This document shows, one piece after another, positions 1-6,785 of a stretch of 8,210 bases of DNA (its first letter is position 1; every line of letters begins with the position of its first letter). Source of the stretch: Nitrospirae bacterium CG2_30_53_67 (GTDB lineage: Bacteria; CG2-30-53-67); contig MNYV01000155.1 of NCBI GenBank assembly GCA_001873285.1, forward strand, positions 1 to 8,210, read 5' to 3'. Position numbers and translations under genes: made by a program. The notes beneath the pieces were generated by a model. That model saw nothing but the letters and a program-made list of their open reading frames with translations, had not been told where the DNA came from and ran no database searches.

Positions 1-847
1 GGTCCGCACGATCATCAAACCGGCTTAAAGCATCCAAAGCCGATTCCATAAGTTCCCTGGCTCTGTTTTTGGATTCCTGGATTCCATGGGCTGCCGGATA
101 GGTCTTTTTCCCCTTTTTCATGTCGCTTCCGGCCTGTTTCCCCAATGTTTTTTCATCTCCCATAAGATCAAGGATATCATCCGTAATCTGGAAGGCAAGC
201 CCGATCTTCTCACCATACTCCGTGAGATCCTGCATCTCCTGCTCACCGGCATTTCCTACGATCGCCCCGACCCGGACAGCCGTTCGGATCAAGGCCCCGG
301 TCTTGTGGGTATGAATATATTCCAGGATGGGGAGATCCACGGTATCTTTTCCCTCGGAAAGAATATCCACGGTCTGACCGCCGACCATCCCCATGCACCC
401 GGCCGCGGCTGCAATCTCCCGGACCATTTGCAGGCGTTTCCCGTCCTGAATCGGGGAAGATGCAGAGTCCGCAATCACATAGAAGGCATGGGTGAGGAGC
501 GCGTCACCGGCCAGGACGGCCACGGCTTCTCCAAAGGCCTTGTGATTTGAGGCCATGCCCCGCCGCATGTCGTCGTTGTCCATGGCCGGAAGATCATCGT
601 GGATCAAGGAGTAGGTATGGATCATCTCCAAGGCGCAGGCTGCGGGAAGCGCATGCTCCATAACGCCTCCGACGGCCTCACAGCCCGCAAGGGTCAAAAC
701 CGGCCTCAGCCTCTTTCCTCCGGAAAAAAGGCTGTAGCGCATGGCCGAGTGAAGCTTCTCAGGATAGTCCTGTTCCCTCGGAACAAGCCGGTTCATGGTC
801 CGATCGATGAGGTCCCGTCTCTCCTTGAGGTATGACTTTAAATCCAT
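1..847 (-). CDS. ispA: Polyprenyl (farnesyl/geranyl-type) diphosphate synthase, 3' end cut by window edge
   Basis: Cytosolic prenyltransferase of isoprenoid synthesis; it condenses isopentenyl diphosphate with allylic diphosphates (family knowledge). I translated the minus strand directly; 282 codons are visible and there is no stop before base 1. The short-chain synthase landmarks are present: GGKRLRP at residues 43-49, the first aspartate-rich motif DDLPAMDNDD at 84-93, GGQTVD at 156-161, and the second motif DDILD at 223-227. About 15 residues are probably missing at the C-terminus compared with usual ~297-residue IspA. I start at the ATG at 847 because MDLKSYL is a typical family N-terminus; there is no clear Shine-Dalgarno. 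An in-frame ATG at 889 would add 14 residues and shorten the gap to xseB. The product chain length (C15 or C20) cannot be read here. It follows xseB by 61 nt and is probably co-transcribed with it. Confidence 0.95.
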   Translation of the reverse strand, partial: MDLKSYLKERRDLIDRTMNRLVPREQDYPEKLHSAMRYSLFSGGKRLRPVLTLAGCEAVGGVMEHALPAACALEMIHTYSLIHDDLPAMDNDDMRRGMASNHKAFGEAVAVLAGDALLTHAFYVIADSASSPIQDGKRLQMVREIAAAAGCMGMVGGQTVDILSEGKDTVDLPILEYIHTHKTGALIRTAVRVGAIVGNAGEQEMQDLTEYGEKIGLAFQITDDILDLMGDEKTLGKQAGSDMKKGKKTYPAAHGIQESKNRARELMESALDALSRFDDRAD

Positions 848-908
848 GGCTGTTCTGCACGCGGCGGAATGTTGAAAAGGGATTTTCATGCTCAATTATG
901 GGTTCTTT

Positions 909-1145
909 TCATTCATGGTCCCCTGTGAGGTCAAAGGGCTCGATCCTCTCGTTTCCTTGATCATCACGAAACAGGATCTCAATTTTTTTCTCGGCCTCGT
1001 TCAATTTTTTATTGCAGAACCTGGCCAGGCGGATCCCATCCTCAAATCCCTTGAGGGAATCTTCCAGAGAGAGTTCTTCCCCTTCAAGCTTTTGCACAAT
1101 ATGTTCAAGCTTGGACAGGGCCTCTTCGAATTTCTTCTCCGCCAT
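909..1145 (-). CDS. xseB: Exodeoxyribonuclease VII small subunit
   Basis: 78 residues, the usual length for XseB. The protein begins [20 protein letters not shown] and continues with the family's [19 protein letters not shown] and the helical [13 protein letters not shown] stretch, so all of the short two-helix domain is present. Exonuclease VII degrades single-stranded DNA to oligonucleotides; the small subunit binds the large subunit XseA (family knowledge). GGAG lies 6 nt before the ATG at 1145 and supports this start. xseB followed by ispA is a common operon order in delta-type proteobacteria, usually with xseA directly upstream. Here no xseA is seen upstream; the next gene on that side is the DUF499 ATPase. 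The gene has its own promoter at 1178-1206. Confidence 0.96.
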   Translation of the reverse strand: MAEKKFEEALSKLEHIVQKLEGEELSLEDSLKGFEDGIRLARFCNKKLNEAEKKIEILFRDDQGNERIEPFDLTGDHE

Positions 1146-1177
1146 GATTCGCTCCGGAAATAAAAATATTGTTGGAT

Positions 1178-1206
1178 ATTATTCTACAGAACCCCTTGTA
1201 AGTCAA
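1178..1206 (-). promoter_or_regulatory. Sigma70-type promoter for xseB-ispA
   Basis: On the minus strand the -35 box TTGACT (1201-1206) and the -10 box AATAAT (1178-1183) each match the consensus in 5 of 6 bases, with an exact 17-bp spacer (1184-1200). Transcription should begin near 1170, leaving a leader of about 25 nt before the xseB start at 1145. The position fits an independent promoter that separates the housekeeping pair from the defence locus upstream. Seen by eye; no score was computed. Confidence 0.6.
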
Positions 1207-1401
1207 GGGAAATACTTCAGCCGCGGCGGGCCGTTTGTCTGGGACATCGTTGAGACCGGCGTGACGGTCTGCAGGAAGTAACGAATGTGACCTTGGCCCC
1301 ATTGATTCACGATATAGGGCGGCGCCTCTGAAGAACAAGGAGAGAACCCAAACCGTACCCGAGGCGCCAATATCAAATTACCAAAGTCAGGCCCCAAGAG
1401 A
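1207..1401. other. Intergenic stretch between DUF499 gene and xseB promoter
   Basis: About 195 bp without a supportable gene. Minus-strand reading frames overlap it, but none has a recognisable domain. It contains one long-looped inverted repeat (1321-1368) and a short stem, AGACCG at 1253-1258 against CGGTCT at 1265-1270. Neither is followed by a T-rich tract in either direction, so I cannot call an intrinsic terminator for the DUF499 transcript. This is the likely left border of the defence locus. Confidence 0.5.
1321..1368. repeat. Inverted repeat GGCGCCTC / GAGGCGCC
   Basis: Perfect 8-bp arms at 1321-1328 and 1361-1368 are separated by a 32-nt loop, 34 bp beyond the DUF499 stop. GGCGCC is itself palindromic, so some of the symmetry comes free. 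It could be a Rho-dependent or processing structure at the transcript end, or a border mark of the locus. No function is shown by the sequence. Confidence 0.35.
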
Positions 1402-4158
1402 CTACTCAATCCCCACGGAGTCACTCAATCCAAGATCATCCAGAATCTGCCTGAGTTCCGATTCAATGTGTCCGGCAATATCCGAGTTCAGGGTGACCGA
1501 AAAGTTGACCCCTACCTGAAGATCATCCCCGGCTTTCAACTTGGGAAGAATCTTCGTGCCCAGACGGTTCCACAATTCCGGCGGGATTGTTCCGACCAGC
1601 CTCAGAGTCCGTTTTCCAGGTTCCGGGGTAGGCCCAGGTTCAGGACCGGGTTCTGGTCCAGGCTCTGGTCCCGGACCAGGTTCTGTAGGCTCCTCAGGTT
1701 TGGGTACTGCTTTCACTCCAGCCTTGAGTAATTCGGTTTTATCTTTTCTGAGCAAGAAGACACCGGATTCGAAGGCCACTTCTTCAGGAAGAATCAATTC
1801 TTTAAACCAGAGCCGCTCATAAGTACCATCCGCCTTCTGCCCCGAACCCAGACCGAAATCTCCGTTACTCACAAATTCAACGATCTTTCCCCGTAGAACG
1901 GTATCAGGATCTATTAATCTGGTTAACGATCCGTTCAGGAAGCTCTGCCGCAAACTGGTGAGCGGCCATGCGCCTGAAGCCTTCAGTGCCGGCGGCCAGT
2001 TACGGTCGATGTATCCCGCACCCACGGATTCATTCAGGAGGGCCTCCGATCTCATGGCCGTAATCACTCTGCCGCAAAGAGTCTCACTCATGCTCGCATG
2101 TCCGGCACCGATATCCACCACTCTCAGCCCATCCGGCTCCTGATTGTCGGAAAGAACCAGGTATCTATATCCGCCCCAAACCTCATCCTTGGCATCCTCT
2201 TCGGAAACTTCTATCCTGGCTTGTATATCCGCCCGATCCGTGCGGTCAAAGTCAGAGCCCAAAGTACCGTCCTTGATCTCATTAGCCACTCTCTTCCAGG
2301 CAAGCCAGATCTCGACATTCTCTCTCAGGTCACGCCCAGGTCTCTTCAGACACCAAACAAGAGATCCCGGATACAATCTCGGAGACTTCCCTCTCTGCTT
2401 TGTCCACTCTGCAACCTGATTGCGAAGCGGTCCGCTTCCCGTCCATTCATCCTTCGGATCCATCAAGACAAGAGTGAGCCTTGGAGTGTCCTGTATGGAA
2501 GAACTATCCTTTGGATATTTTACGATCGGGATGCCGGCTCCGCGTTCAAATTCTTTCACAACCAGATTATCCATTGCCGGTTTTATTTCAGAATCTTCAT
2601 CGAGGGAGGCTCTTCGGTCGCTGACGACCTTCTTCAAAGTGGGTTGATGCCTGATCTGGAACCCGTCCGACCCAATCTTCCGGATGAAAAAGGCCTTGGA
2701 TTCCAGAGCAAACGCCGCATTATCGACTGATGTCGTATCCACTCTCGGTTCTCCAAGTGCGAACCGAAGCTCGGGCAAATGGGCTACCTTGTCCACCTGA
2801 CCGCCGGAGGACTCAAAAAGTATGGTCGAGGCCACACGGCGATGAATGTCCCTAAGAGGTCCTTTGGTATCTGCATCCAAGGCCCCCGCATGGGAATGTT
2901 GGCCAGAGATGTCGGCCTCAATAGCGGCCACAAGCCTGGACTCGCCCAGTTGGCCGAGGATGACTCCCCGAAATTCCGGCGCCCCGAGTGGAGCAGAACC
3001 CAATGTAATCAACGGCTCATTTCGTGCCCGCTGATACGCGTCCCGATAGGCCCAGGATATCCACTGGGCAAGCATTGCCAGGGTTCCACGCGTTTGCTGA
3101 TACTGTTGAAGCGCTTGCCATTTCCGTTGAAAAACCGAAAGGGTCGCAGGATGAAAGGGGTAACAGGCTTCAAACCGGCTCCTCAGAAATTCTTTTGCCT
3201 TGGACTCCGTGGATGCCGTATCCACCGCAGTCCAATGGGATGGAAGCTCAGCCCGTCGTTCGAAGCACCAATCAGCATATGCCTTGGCAACATTTTTTCG
3301 GATCCTCTCGCTCCCCAAATCCTCAAACAGACGCCTCCGGACCACTTCGCTGATCTCGGTCTCGTCATTTGCGATCAAGTCCTTGGCCACGCGGCGGACG
3401 ACTTTTTGGATCCTGTCCTGCCATTCCATATCCCAGTCCGTCATCTCCACCTGGCTGCGTGGAAGACTGATGACTGCAGCACCCCGCGTCGTGCCGGTCA
3501 TGGCCACGGTTAGATTCTGGAGAAAGGCGTGAAAAGAGTCCGCCATTTCCCGATGCCGGTTCATAAAATTCAGTACTTCATCAAAGAGGATGAGCACGGT
3601 CCCGCCCGCTGCGTCAAACACCCTTCCGATTGTCTCGGTTCCAGGCGGCGTCGTTTTTGCAGCCTTGCCAAGTTCGGCTACGCCCTTGTCCCCGGCAAGC
3701 TGCCGTGCAACATCAATCCATGGAGTCTCACGCCCGTCCTGATGGTCCCATGCATTACCCACAAACACGGCCACCTTTGCTTCCGGAACAGCAGAGAGCC
3801 CGGCTCCCTGAAGAAGCTCTGAAACACCCGGATAGGCGCCGGCCTTCTTACCATTTTTAGCAAGGTGGTAGAGTGCCGTGAGGGTATGAGTCTTGCCGCC
3901 CCCGAACTGCGTGATCAGGGTCAAGACCGGCGCCGTGTCAGCAGTTTCACCGCTCAGACGGCGGAGGACCATTCCCGCGTGTTCTTTCAGAGCCCTGGTA
4001 AAGCACGTTCGTGAAAAGAATTGCTCGGGATTTCGGTAATCCTCCGGCGCCGTTTTTGCAACAACTTGTTCAAGGGCAATGGCAAACTCATCCGGATTAA
4101 ATGAACGGCCCTCTCGAACTTCTTTTCGTGGTGTTGCCACCTTGTACCAGGGTTCCAT
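1402..4158 (-). CDS. DUF499 (COG1483) AAA+ ATPase, core gene of methylase-ATPase defence system
   Basis: 918 residues from the ATG at 4158, which has AAGGAG 5 nt upstream. A GTG at 4171-4173 would add five residues but lies inside a repeat, and the two DUF499 remnants in this window also start MEPWYKV. The N-terminus [20 protein letters not shown] is characteristic of DUF499. Walker A is [10 protein letters not shown] at 82-91, Walker B VLILFDEV at 188-195 (D193, E194), and a sensor-like stretch AAVISLPRS follows at ~227-235. Near the C-terminus, just after residue 800, is a Pro-Gly-Glu linker, then a ~75-residue tail domain ([16 protein letters not shown] onward). DUF499 ATPases occur beside DUF1156 methylases in anti-phage loci and, as I recall, are related to the BrxC/PglY ATPases of BREX. 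The role as an NTP-driven core component is inferred. The frame is open throughout, and it is the last gene of the locus. Confidence 0.92.
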   Translation of the reverse strand: MEPWYKVATPRKEVREGRSFNPDEFAIALEQVVAKTAPEDYRNPEQFFSRTCFTRALKEHAGMVLRRLSGETADTAPVLTLITQFGGGKTHTLTALYHLAKNGKKAGAYPGVSELLQGAGLSAVPEAKVAVFVGNAWDHQDGRETPWIDVARQLAGDKGVAELGKAAKTTPPGTETIGRVFDAAGGTVLILFDEVLNFMNRHREMADSFHAFLQNLTVAMTGTTRGAAVISLPRSQVEMTDWDMEWQDRIQKVVRRVAKDLIANDETEISEVVRRRLFEDLGSERIRKNVAKAYADWCFERRAELPSHWTAVDTASTESKAKEFLRSRFEACYPFHPATLSVFQRKWQALQQYQQTRGTLAMLAQWISWAYRDAYQRARNEPLITLGSAPLGAPEFRGVILGQLGESRLVAAIEADISGQHSHAGALDADTKGPLRDIHRRVASTILFESSGGQVDKVAHLPELRFALGEPRVDTTSVDNAAFALESKAFFIRKIGSDGFQIRHQPTLKKVVSDRRASLDEDSEIKPAMDNLVVKEFERGAGIPIVKYPKDSSSIQDTPRLTLVLMDPKDEWTGSGPLRNQVAEWTKQRGKSPRLYPGSLVWCLKRPGRDLRENVEIWLAWKRVANEIKDGTLGSDFDRTDRADIQARIEVSEEDAKDEVWGGYRYLVLSDNQEPDGLRVVDIGAGHASMSETLCGRVITAMRSEALLNESVGAGYIDRNWPPALKASGAWPLTSLRQSFLNGSLTRLIDPDTVLRGKIVEFVSNGDFGLGSGQKADGTYERLWFKELILPEEVAFESGVFLLRKDKTELLKAGVKAVPKPEEPTEPGPGPEPGPEPGPEPGPTPEPGKRTLRLVGTIPPELWNRLGTKILPKLKAGDDLQVGVNFSVTLNSDIAGHIESELRQILDDLGLSDSVGIE
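1617..1698 (-). repeat. Pro-Gly-Glu repeat-coding linker in the DUF499 gene
   Basis: The DNA here is a run of imperfect 12-bp units encoding [19 protein letters not shown] and flanking residues. It links the ATPase body to the small C-terminal domain and is expected to be an extended, flexible spacer. Such tandem units change length easily by replication slippage. Confidence 0.75.
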
Positions 4159-4513
4159 AAAAACTCCTTTCACCGCGGAGGCGCAGAGACCGCGGAGAAT
4201 TCTTTAGCCCGACTGTCCACCCGCCAAGCTTCAGGTAGGTCAACAATTGGGCTTCGTGGATGGGTTGAAGGGCGTCCACCACCTTCAGTTCGAGTACCAC
4301 CGCTTCTTCTACAAGGAAGTCCAATCGGTATCCACACTCCAGTTTCACACCCTTGTATGTCACGGGCAAGGGAACTTGTCTATCGAATTTCAGACCTCGT
4401 AGCTGCATTTCATGGGCGAGGCATTCCTCATAGGCAGATTCCAACAAACCAGGCCCAATAGTCTTATGGACCTCAATAGCTGCCCCGATTATCTTTTCAG
4501 TGATTTCCTTCAT
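4097..4513 (-). CDS. GxxExxY family protein (PD-(D/E)XK-like), C-terminus replaced by repeat-encoded tail
   Basis: 138 residues; native sequence ends near residue 103. The name motif is at G22, E25, Y28 ([14 protein letters not shown]). A PD-(D/E)XK-like core is visible as D65 in [10 protein letters not shown] and E75-L-K77 in VVLELKVVD, followed by QLLTYLKL at 89-96. Family members normally continue after 'VGL' with a LINFN...LKDGIKR-type end. Here that end is missing, and residues ~104-138 are encoded by repeat copy 1 (4171-4197) and by the start of the DUF499 gene in another frame, so the reading frame overlaps the ATPase gene by 62 bp. The protein may be inactive. The biochemical role of the family is not firmly established; a nuclease-like fold is family knowledge. 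The start ATG follows a repeat copy and has only a weak AGAG-like ribosome site. Confidence 0.85.
   Translation of the reverse strand: MKEITEKIIGAAIEVHKTIGPGLLESAYEECLAHEMQLRGLKFDRQVPLPVTYKGVKLECGYRLDFLVEEAVVLELKVVDALQPIHEAQLLTYLKLGGWTVGLKNSPRSLRLRGERSFYGTLVQGGNTTKRSSRGPFI
4164..4169 (-). promoter_or_regulatory. Shine-Dalgarno site deciding the DUF499 start
   Basis: AAGGAG on the minus strand, 5 nt before the ATG at 4158. The repeat copy at 4171-4197 ends one base beyond it, so the insertion left the ribosome site of the ATPase intact. The equivalent sites of the two remnant starts are also still readable: AGGAGAGGA before 6008 and GAGGGGA before 4822. Confidence 0.8.
4171..4197 (+). repeat. 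27-bp repeat, copy 1 (plus orientation)
   Basis: One of seven copies in the window of a 27-bp repeat with consensus start CACCGCRGAGGCGCAGAG, then GACGCAGAG. This copy varies in its last third (ACCGCGGAG). It lies between the GxxExxY gene's native end and the DUF499 ribosome site. Its CACCGC tip points to the ATPase, away from the GxxExxY gene. Confidence 0.9.
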
Positions 4514-4522
4514 ATCGCTTTT

Positions 4523-4549
4523 CTCTGCGTCCTCTGCGCCTCAGCGGTG
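4523..4549 (-). repeat. 27-bp repeat, copy 2 (minus orientation)
   Basis: The minus strand reads CACCGCTGAGGCGCAGAG followed by GACGCAGAG, one mismatch from the consensus. It ends 9 nt before the GxxExxY ATG, so it forms most of that gene's leader. It is inverted relative to copy 1 across the gene, with 325 bp between them. Confidence 0.9.
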
Positions 4550-4598
4550 AATCCTTCTTAATTCATTGCTTTGACATCCATTACTATCTTCGTCTTTC

Positions 4599-4625
4599 CT
4601 CTGCGTTCTCCGCGCCTCTGCGGTG
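4599..4625 (-). repeat. 27-bp repeat, copy 3 (minus orientation)
   Basis: The minus strand reads CACCGCAGAGGCGCGGAG followed by AACGCAGAG. It is a direct repeat of copy 2, 49 bp away. Both share the flank GGATT before CACCGC. It begins 5 bp after the stop codon of the DUF1156 remnant at 4631. The AT-rich spacer between copies 2 and 3 holds no gene. Confidence 0.9.
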
Positions 4626-4630
4626 AATCC

Positions 4631-4783
4631 TTATCGCGGTACCGCGAGCAGCATGGCGTCCAAGAGCCTTTTTTCCTCTGATCCCTTTGGGTAAAGAGCC
4701 GAGAGGGCATTTGCAAGCCTTAAGAAATCTGGGCCACGATCCTGCTCGGCCTTGATGAGCGCCCGAAAGCCGTGGGCCTGCCC
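4631..4783 (-). pseudogene. Remnant: last 50 codons of a DUF1156 methylase gene
   Basis: Reads GQAHGFRALIKAEQDRGPDF then LRLANALSALYPKGSEEKRL, ending LLDAMLLAVPR and TAA, in one uninterrupted frame. It matches the end of the methylase at 7226-8210 with five amino-acid differences in 50, while many codons differ silently. It has no start and joins directly to a DUF499 start remnant on its upstream side (4790-4822). It is the right border of cargo module 3, and the cassette repeat begins 5 bp after its stop. Confidence 0.88.
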
Positions 4784-4789
4784 TTCCTT

Positions 4790-4822
4790 TCACAAACTAA
4801 CCACCTTATACCAAGGTTCCAT
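4790..4822 (-). pseudogene. Remnant: first codons of a DUF499 ATPase gene
   Basis: An ATG at 4822 opens MEPWYKVVSL and stops at TGA 4790-4792. The first seven residues equal the intact ATPase and the eighth matches the other remnant (V). A GAGGGGA ribosome site precedes it and overlaps the end of the nuclease gene, whose TAG lies 2 nt upstream of the ATG. Homology is lost after about eight codons, and the DUF1156 end begins 6 bp later. A ten-residue peptide could be translated, but I see no reason to give it a role. Confidence 0.8.
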
Positions 4823-4824
4823 GA

Positions 4825-5799
4825 CTATTCCCCTCCCAATGGTCTTCTCAAATGCTCAAAAAGCTTCAATGCAGAACTTTTCAGGCGATACAAATTTGCA
4901 TACGCTTCAGGGGCAAAATCATTTTCTGCCTTGTACATTCTGTATCTTATTCCATCAGTCACGACGATGTCCCTGGTGACTCCCAACTCGACGAGATACC
5001 TCTTGGCCTGCTCAAGGGCACCTTCCACTCCGGCTCCAAGTCTCTTTGCCTCGATAACCAGATGACAATTTTCAGGATTCCGAGGTAAAGAACGAAAAAC
5101 GCATACATCAACTCGTTTCCATTTAATAGCAATCTGCTCCACCTGCCATCCGAGAGCGCGAAGTAACGGAACGACAAAATGCGCTATGAGTTCATCTTCA
5201 GTCGGATGTTCGCCGAAGGCTTGCTGGTTCCAATAGAAACTGAATAGGTCATGGGCCTGTGCAACCAAGCCTTGTAACGGTATCGGGACTTCATCCAACG
5301 GTGGTTCTTCTTCTGGTAACTTTGGCAATGGTGCAGTTTGCCAATGAACGGGCGGCGACTGAATGAACCGATAGGCGTAATCCAAAACCGTTGCATTGCC
5401 AACCTTTGAAATCCGCGGGGGATTTGCCCCAAAAACTAACTCATCAAATTTATATTCATCAGGTAATCGAGACCAGTGTACCCTCCTTGCGTGCTGCAAG
5501 TCCCATCCGTTAACATCATCGAACTGAGGAAGATACTGGTACCCACCATCCACAACCCCAACGGCCTGAATTGATGCTTGACTTACCCTCAGAAGGAATA
5601 TATCTCTCGGGATGACCTCGGACGCAAATCGTCGAACGTAACTTCCTTCAAATTCATCATCGCTCAGTTCGGGCCGCCATTCTCCTGCGTCACCGGGCCC
5701 AATTAAGGCAACGCCGTATTTTAGAAAAACGTCCGCATAGGACCGGGTAATTGGACCACCAGAGACCTGCCATACATTTCTTGTTATTGCTACCGCCAC
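4825..5799 (-). CDS. PD-(D/E)XK nuclease, HsdR N-terminal type, with possible EVE/PUA-like N-terminal domain
   Basis: 324 residues from a GTG at 5799, with GAGGTGA a few nt upstream overlapping the remnant methylase's stop. A longer frame opens from an ATG at 5913, but its first 38 codons are the DUF1156 remnant read out of frame, so I reject that start. Residues ~1-112 form a distinct unit with GVALIGPGDAGEW, RDIFLLR, IQAVGVV and a DVNGWDLQHARRVHW block; its shape recalls EVE/PUA-like DNA-reading domains, which is a tentative call. Residues ~175-315 are nuclease-like: E203 in HPTEDELIAHF, D231 in KRVDVCVF, E250-A-K252 in LVIEAKR, and Q264 in ALEQAKRY, the pattern of type I restriction R subunits. 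No helicase motor is attached. It could cleave DNA with foreign modification; that is inferred. It is the sole gene of cargo module 2. Confidence 0.82.
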   Translation of the reverse strand: MAVAITRNVWQVSGGPITRSYADVFLKYGVALIGPGDAGEWRPELSDDEFEGSYVRRFASEVIPRDIFLLRVSQASIQAVGVVDGGYQYLPQFDDVNGWDLQHARRVHWSRLPDEYKFDELVFGANPPRISKVGNATVLDYAYRFIQSPPVHWQTAPLPKLPEEEPPLDEVPIPLQGLVAQAHDLFSFYWNQQAFGEHPTEDELIAHFVVPLLRALGWQVEQIAIKWKRVDVCVFRSLPRNPENCHLVIEAKRLGAGVEGALEQAKRYLVELGVTRDIVVTDGIRYRMYKAENDFAPEAYANLYRLKSSALKLFEHLRRPLGGE

Positions 5800-5803
5800 C
5801 CCG

Positions 5804-5909
5804 TCACCTCGGTACCGCCAGAAACATGGCATCGAGCAGGCGCTTCTCTTCGTTGTTTTTTTGGGTAAAGAGCCGACAGGGCATTGGCCAAGTGTAGGAA
5901 ATCCAGGCG
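5804..5909 (-). pseudogene. Remnant: frameshifted last ~34 codons of a DUF1156 methylase gene
   Basis: Reads DFLHLANALSALYPK; then an A-run of seven (5856-5862 on the plus strand as T) shifts the frame. The intact gene has six at the same place (7278-7283). Removing one base restores NNEEKRLLDAMFLAVPR and the TGA at 5804-5806. After that correction only three of 32 residues differ from the intact methylase end. The stop lies 4 nt before the nuclease's GTG, and its AGGTGA serves as that gene's ribosome site. Confidence 0.85.
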
Positions 5910-5915
5910 GCAATG

Positions 5916-6008
5916 CTGCTTCAGGTGGATGGCGAACTCATCCGGATTAAACGACCGGCCCTCACGGACTTCCTTGCGCGGCGTGACTACTTTATACCAG
6001 GGTTCCAT
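5916..6008 (-). pseudogene. Remnant: first 31 codons of a DUF499 ATPase gene
   Basis: Begins [20 protein letters not shown] and runs to FAIHLKQ before switching to DUF1156-derived sequence. Over the first 27 codons 14 differ from the intact DUF499 gene, yet only one changes the residue (A8 to V). The ribosome site AGGAGAGGA before the ATG at 6008 is intact and overlaps the TAG of the DUF1828 gene. Read through, the fused frame would give a 72-residue chimera; I regard it as a recombination scar. Confidence 0.9.
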
Positions 6009-6017
6009 TATCCTCTC

Positions 6018-6785
6018 CTATCCCGCTAAGGCCTGCACATATTTTTCTCTGTGTGACCACACGGCTGGCTTTACCTCGTATGCTTCGAGCGCCTCGATTA
6101 CATCCCCTCCGACCTCCCTGTCCTGATCATTCAGGAAAGCATAGGCTTCTGATTCTTCACCGCGTGCCTCACGAGTGTCGGTGAGGCCAAACAGGTAGGT
6201 TCCGATAGTGTTCTTATTTGGCGCGTTAATCGCCTGAACAAGTCTTTCCGGCCTGCTCCGGGATTTCGGTATTAAGAAGTCTATGGCATGGTCAAAACCG
6301 CTTCTACCTGCAATTTTTACTCGGGGGCTATACCGCACATCGTGTTTGTCGAGAAACGCCCTCACATCCTCCCAGAAGAAGGTAGCGACCCGTGGCTGCG
6401 CCATGATAAACATATCATTCACTGCAAGCATCGCCTGTATGAACACGTGAAGGCGCTGCCCGATATTTCGCTGGGATGCTTCGACAAGAAGCCGGTTGCC
6501 ATCAAGTTTGACTCCAAAACCCTTGAGAACAGAATCCAGCACCGCCTTTCGCTTGGGCGTAGTCAGTTCAAGCCCGCTTGTTCGAAGGTCCGAAAGAGTA
6601 TAACCATCATCGGAAAGAATGATCTTCCCATTTTCCTTGATTGCATATATCTGCAGATGATCATTATGCCTGTCAAGAAAAGGAGTAGTAAGTTCGCAGG
6701 CGTTTTCCAGGCTTTCTACCGACAGCCCCTTGCGAAGCCACTCCACATAAGCATCTATGAGCTGCTTACATTCCTGTTTGTTCAT
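6018..6785 (-). CDS. DUF1828/DUF1829 domain protein
   Basis: 255 residues. The N-terminal half has the DUF1828 pattern, with LTTPFLDRHNDHLQIY (32-47) and IILSDDGYTLSDL (55-67). The C-terminal half has the DUF1829 pattern, with SPRVKIAGRSGFDHAIDFLI (153-172) and NAPNKNTIGTYLF (187-199). No membrane segment or signal peptide is seen. Its function is unknown to me. Such proteins are often found in defence islands and mobile regions, and this one sits inside a defence operon. The ATG at 6785 overlaps the stop of the DUF6978-like gene (ATGA), so the two are translationally coupled and probably act together. Its TAG lies within the ribosome site of the DUF499 start remnant, showing the same tight fit to the ATPase border as the other modules. 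Confidence 0.82.
   Translation of the reverse strand: MNKQECKQLIDAYVEWLRKGLSVESLENACELTTPFLDRHNDHLQIYAIKENGKIILSDDGYTLSDLRTSGLELTTPKRKAVLDSVLKGFGVKLDGNRLLVEASQRNIGQRLHVFIQAMLAVNDMFIMAQPRVATFFWEDVRAFLDKHDVRYSPRVKIAGRSGFDHAIDFLIPKSRSRPERLVQAINAPNKNTIGTYLFGLTDTREARGEESEAYAFLNDQDREVGGDVIEALEAYEVKPAVWSHREKYVQALAG

Larger units (their letters stand above)
4171..4625 (-). mobile_element. Putative repeat-bounded cassette carrying the GxxExxY gene
   Basis: A 455-bp unit whose two outer ends are copies of the same 27-bp repeat in inverted orientation (4171-4197 and 4599-4625), both with the CACCGC tip outermost. A third copy (4523-4549) sits just before the GxxExxY start. The unit fills the space between a DUF1156 stop codon (4631-4633) and the DUF499 ribosome site (4164-4169) almost exactly. 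Tight pairs of the same repeat elsewhere in the window have the same polarity but no gene between them. No target-site duplication was identified, so mobility is an inference. Confidence 0.4.

Noticed and set aside
86-835. Plus-strand open frames of 154 and 78 codons
   Set aside because: They are antisense to ispA, whose minus-strand translation carries both aspartate-rich motifs.
1253-1368. Intrinsic terminator after the DUF499 gene
   Set aside because: The two stems found (1253-1270 and 1321-1368) have no T-rich tract on the expected side.
1105-1424. Minus-strand frames of 73 and 77 codons between DUF499 and xseB
   Set aside because: They overlap both neighbours or the promoter, lack a recognisable domain or a good ribosome site, and look like chance frames.
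2098-3532. Long plus-strand frames (up to 244 codons) across the DUF499 region
   Set aside because: Antisense to a continuous 918-residue protein with Walker A and B motifs; their compositions show no domain.
4584-4793. 69-codon minus-strand frame
   Set aside because: It is the DUF1156 remnant and a repeat copy read in the wrong frame; the right frame gives the clear methylase ending.
5790-6008. 72-residue DUF499-DUF1156 fusion protein as a real gene
   Set aside because: It lacks Walker motifs and catalytic regions and carries a frameshift; a recombination scar explains it better.
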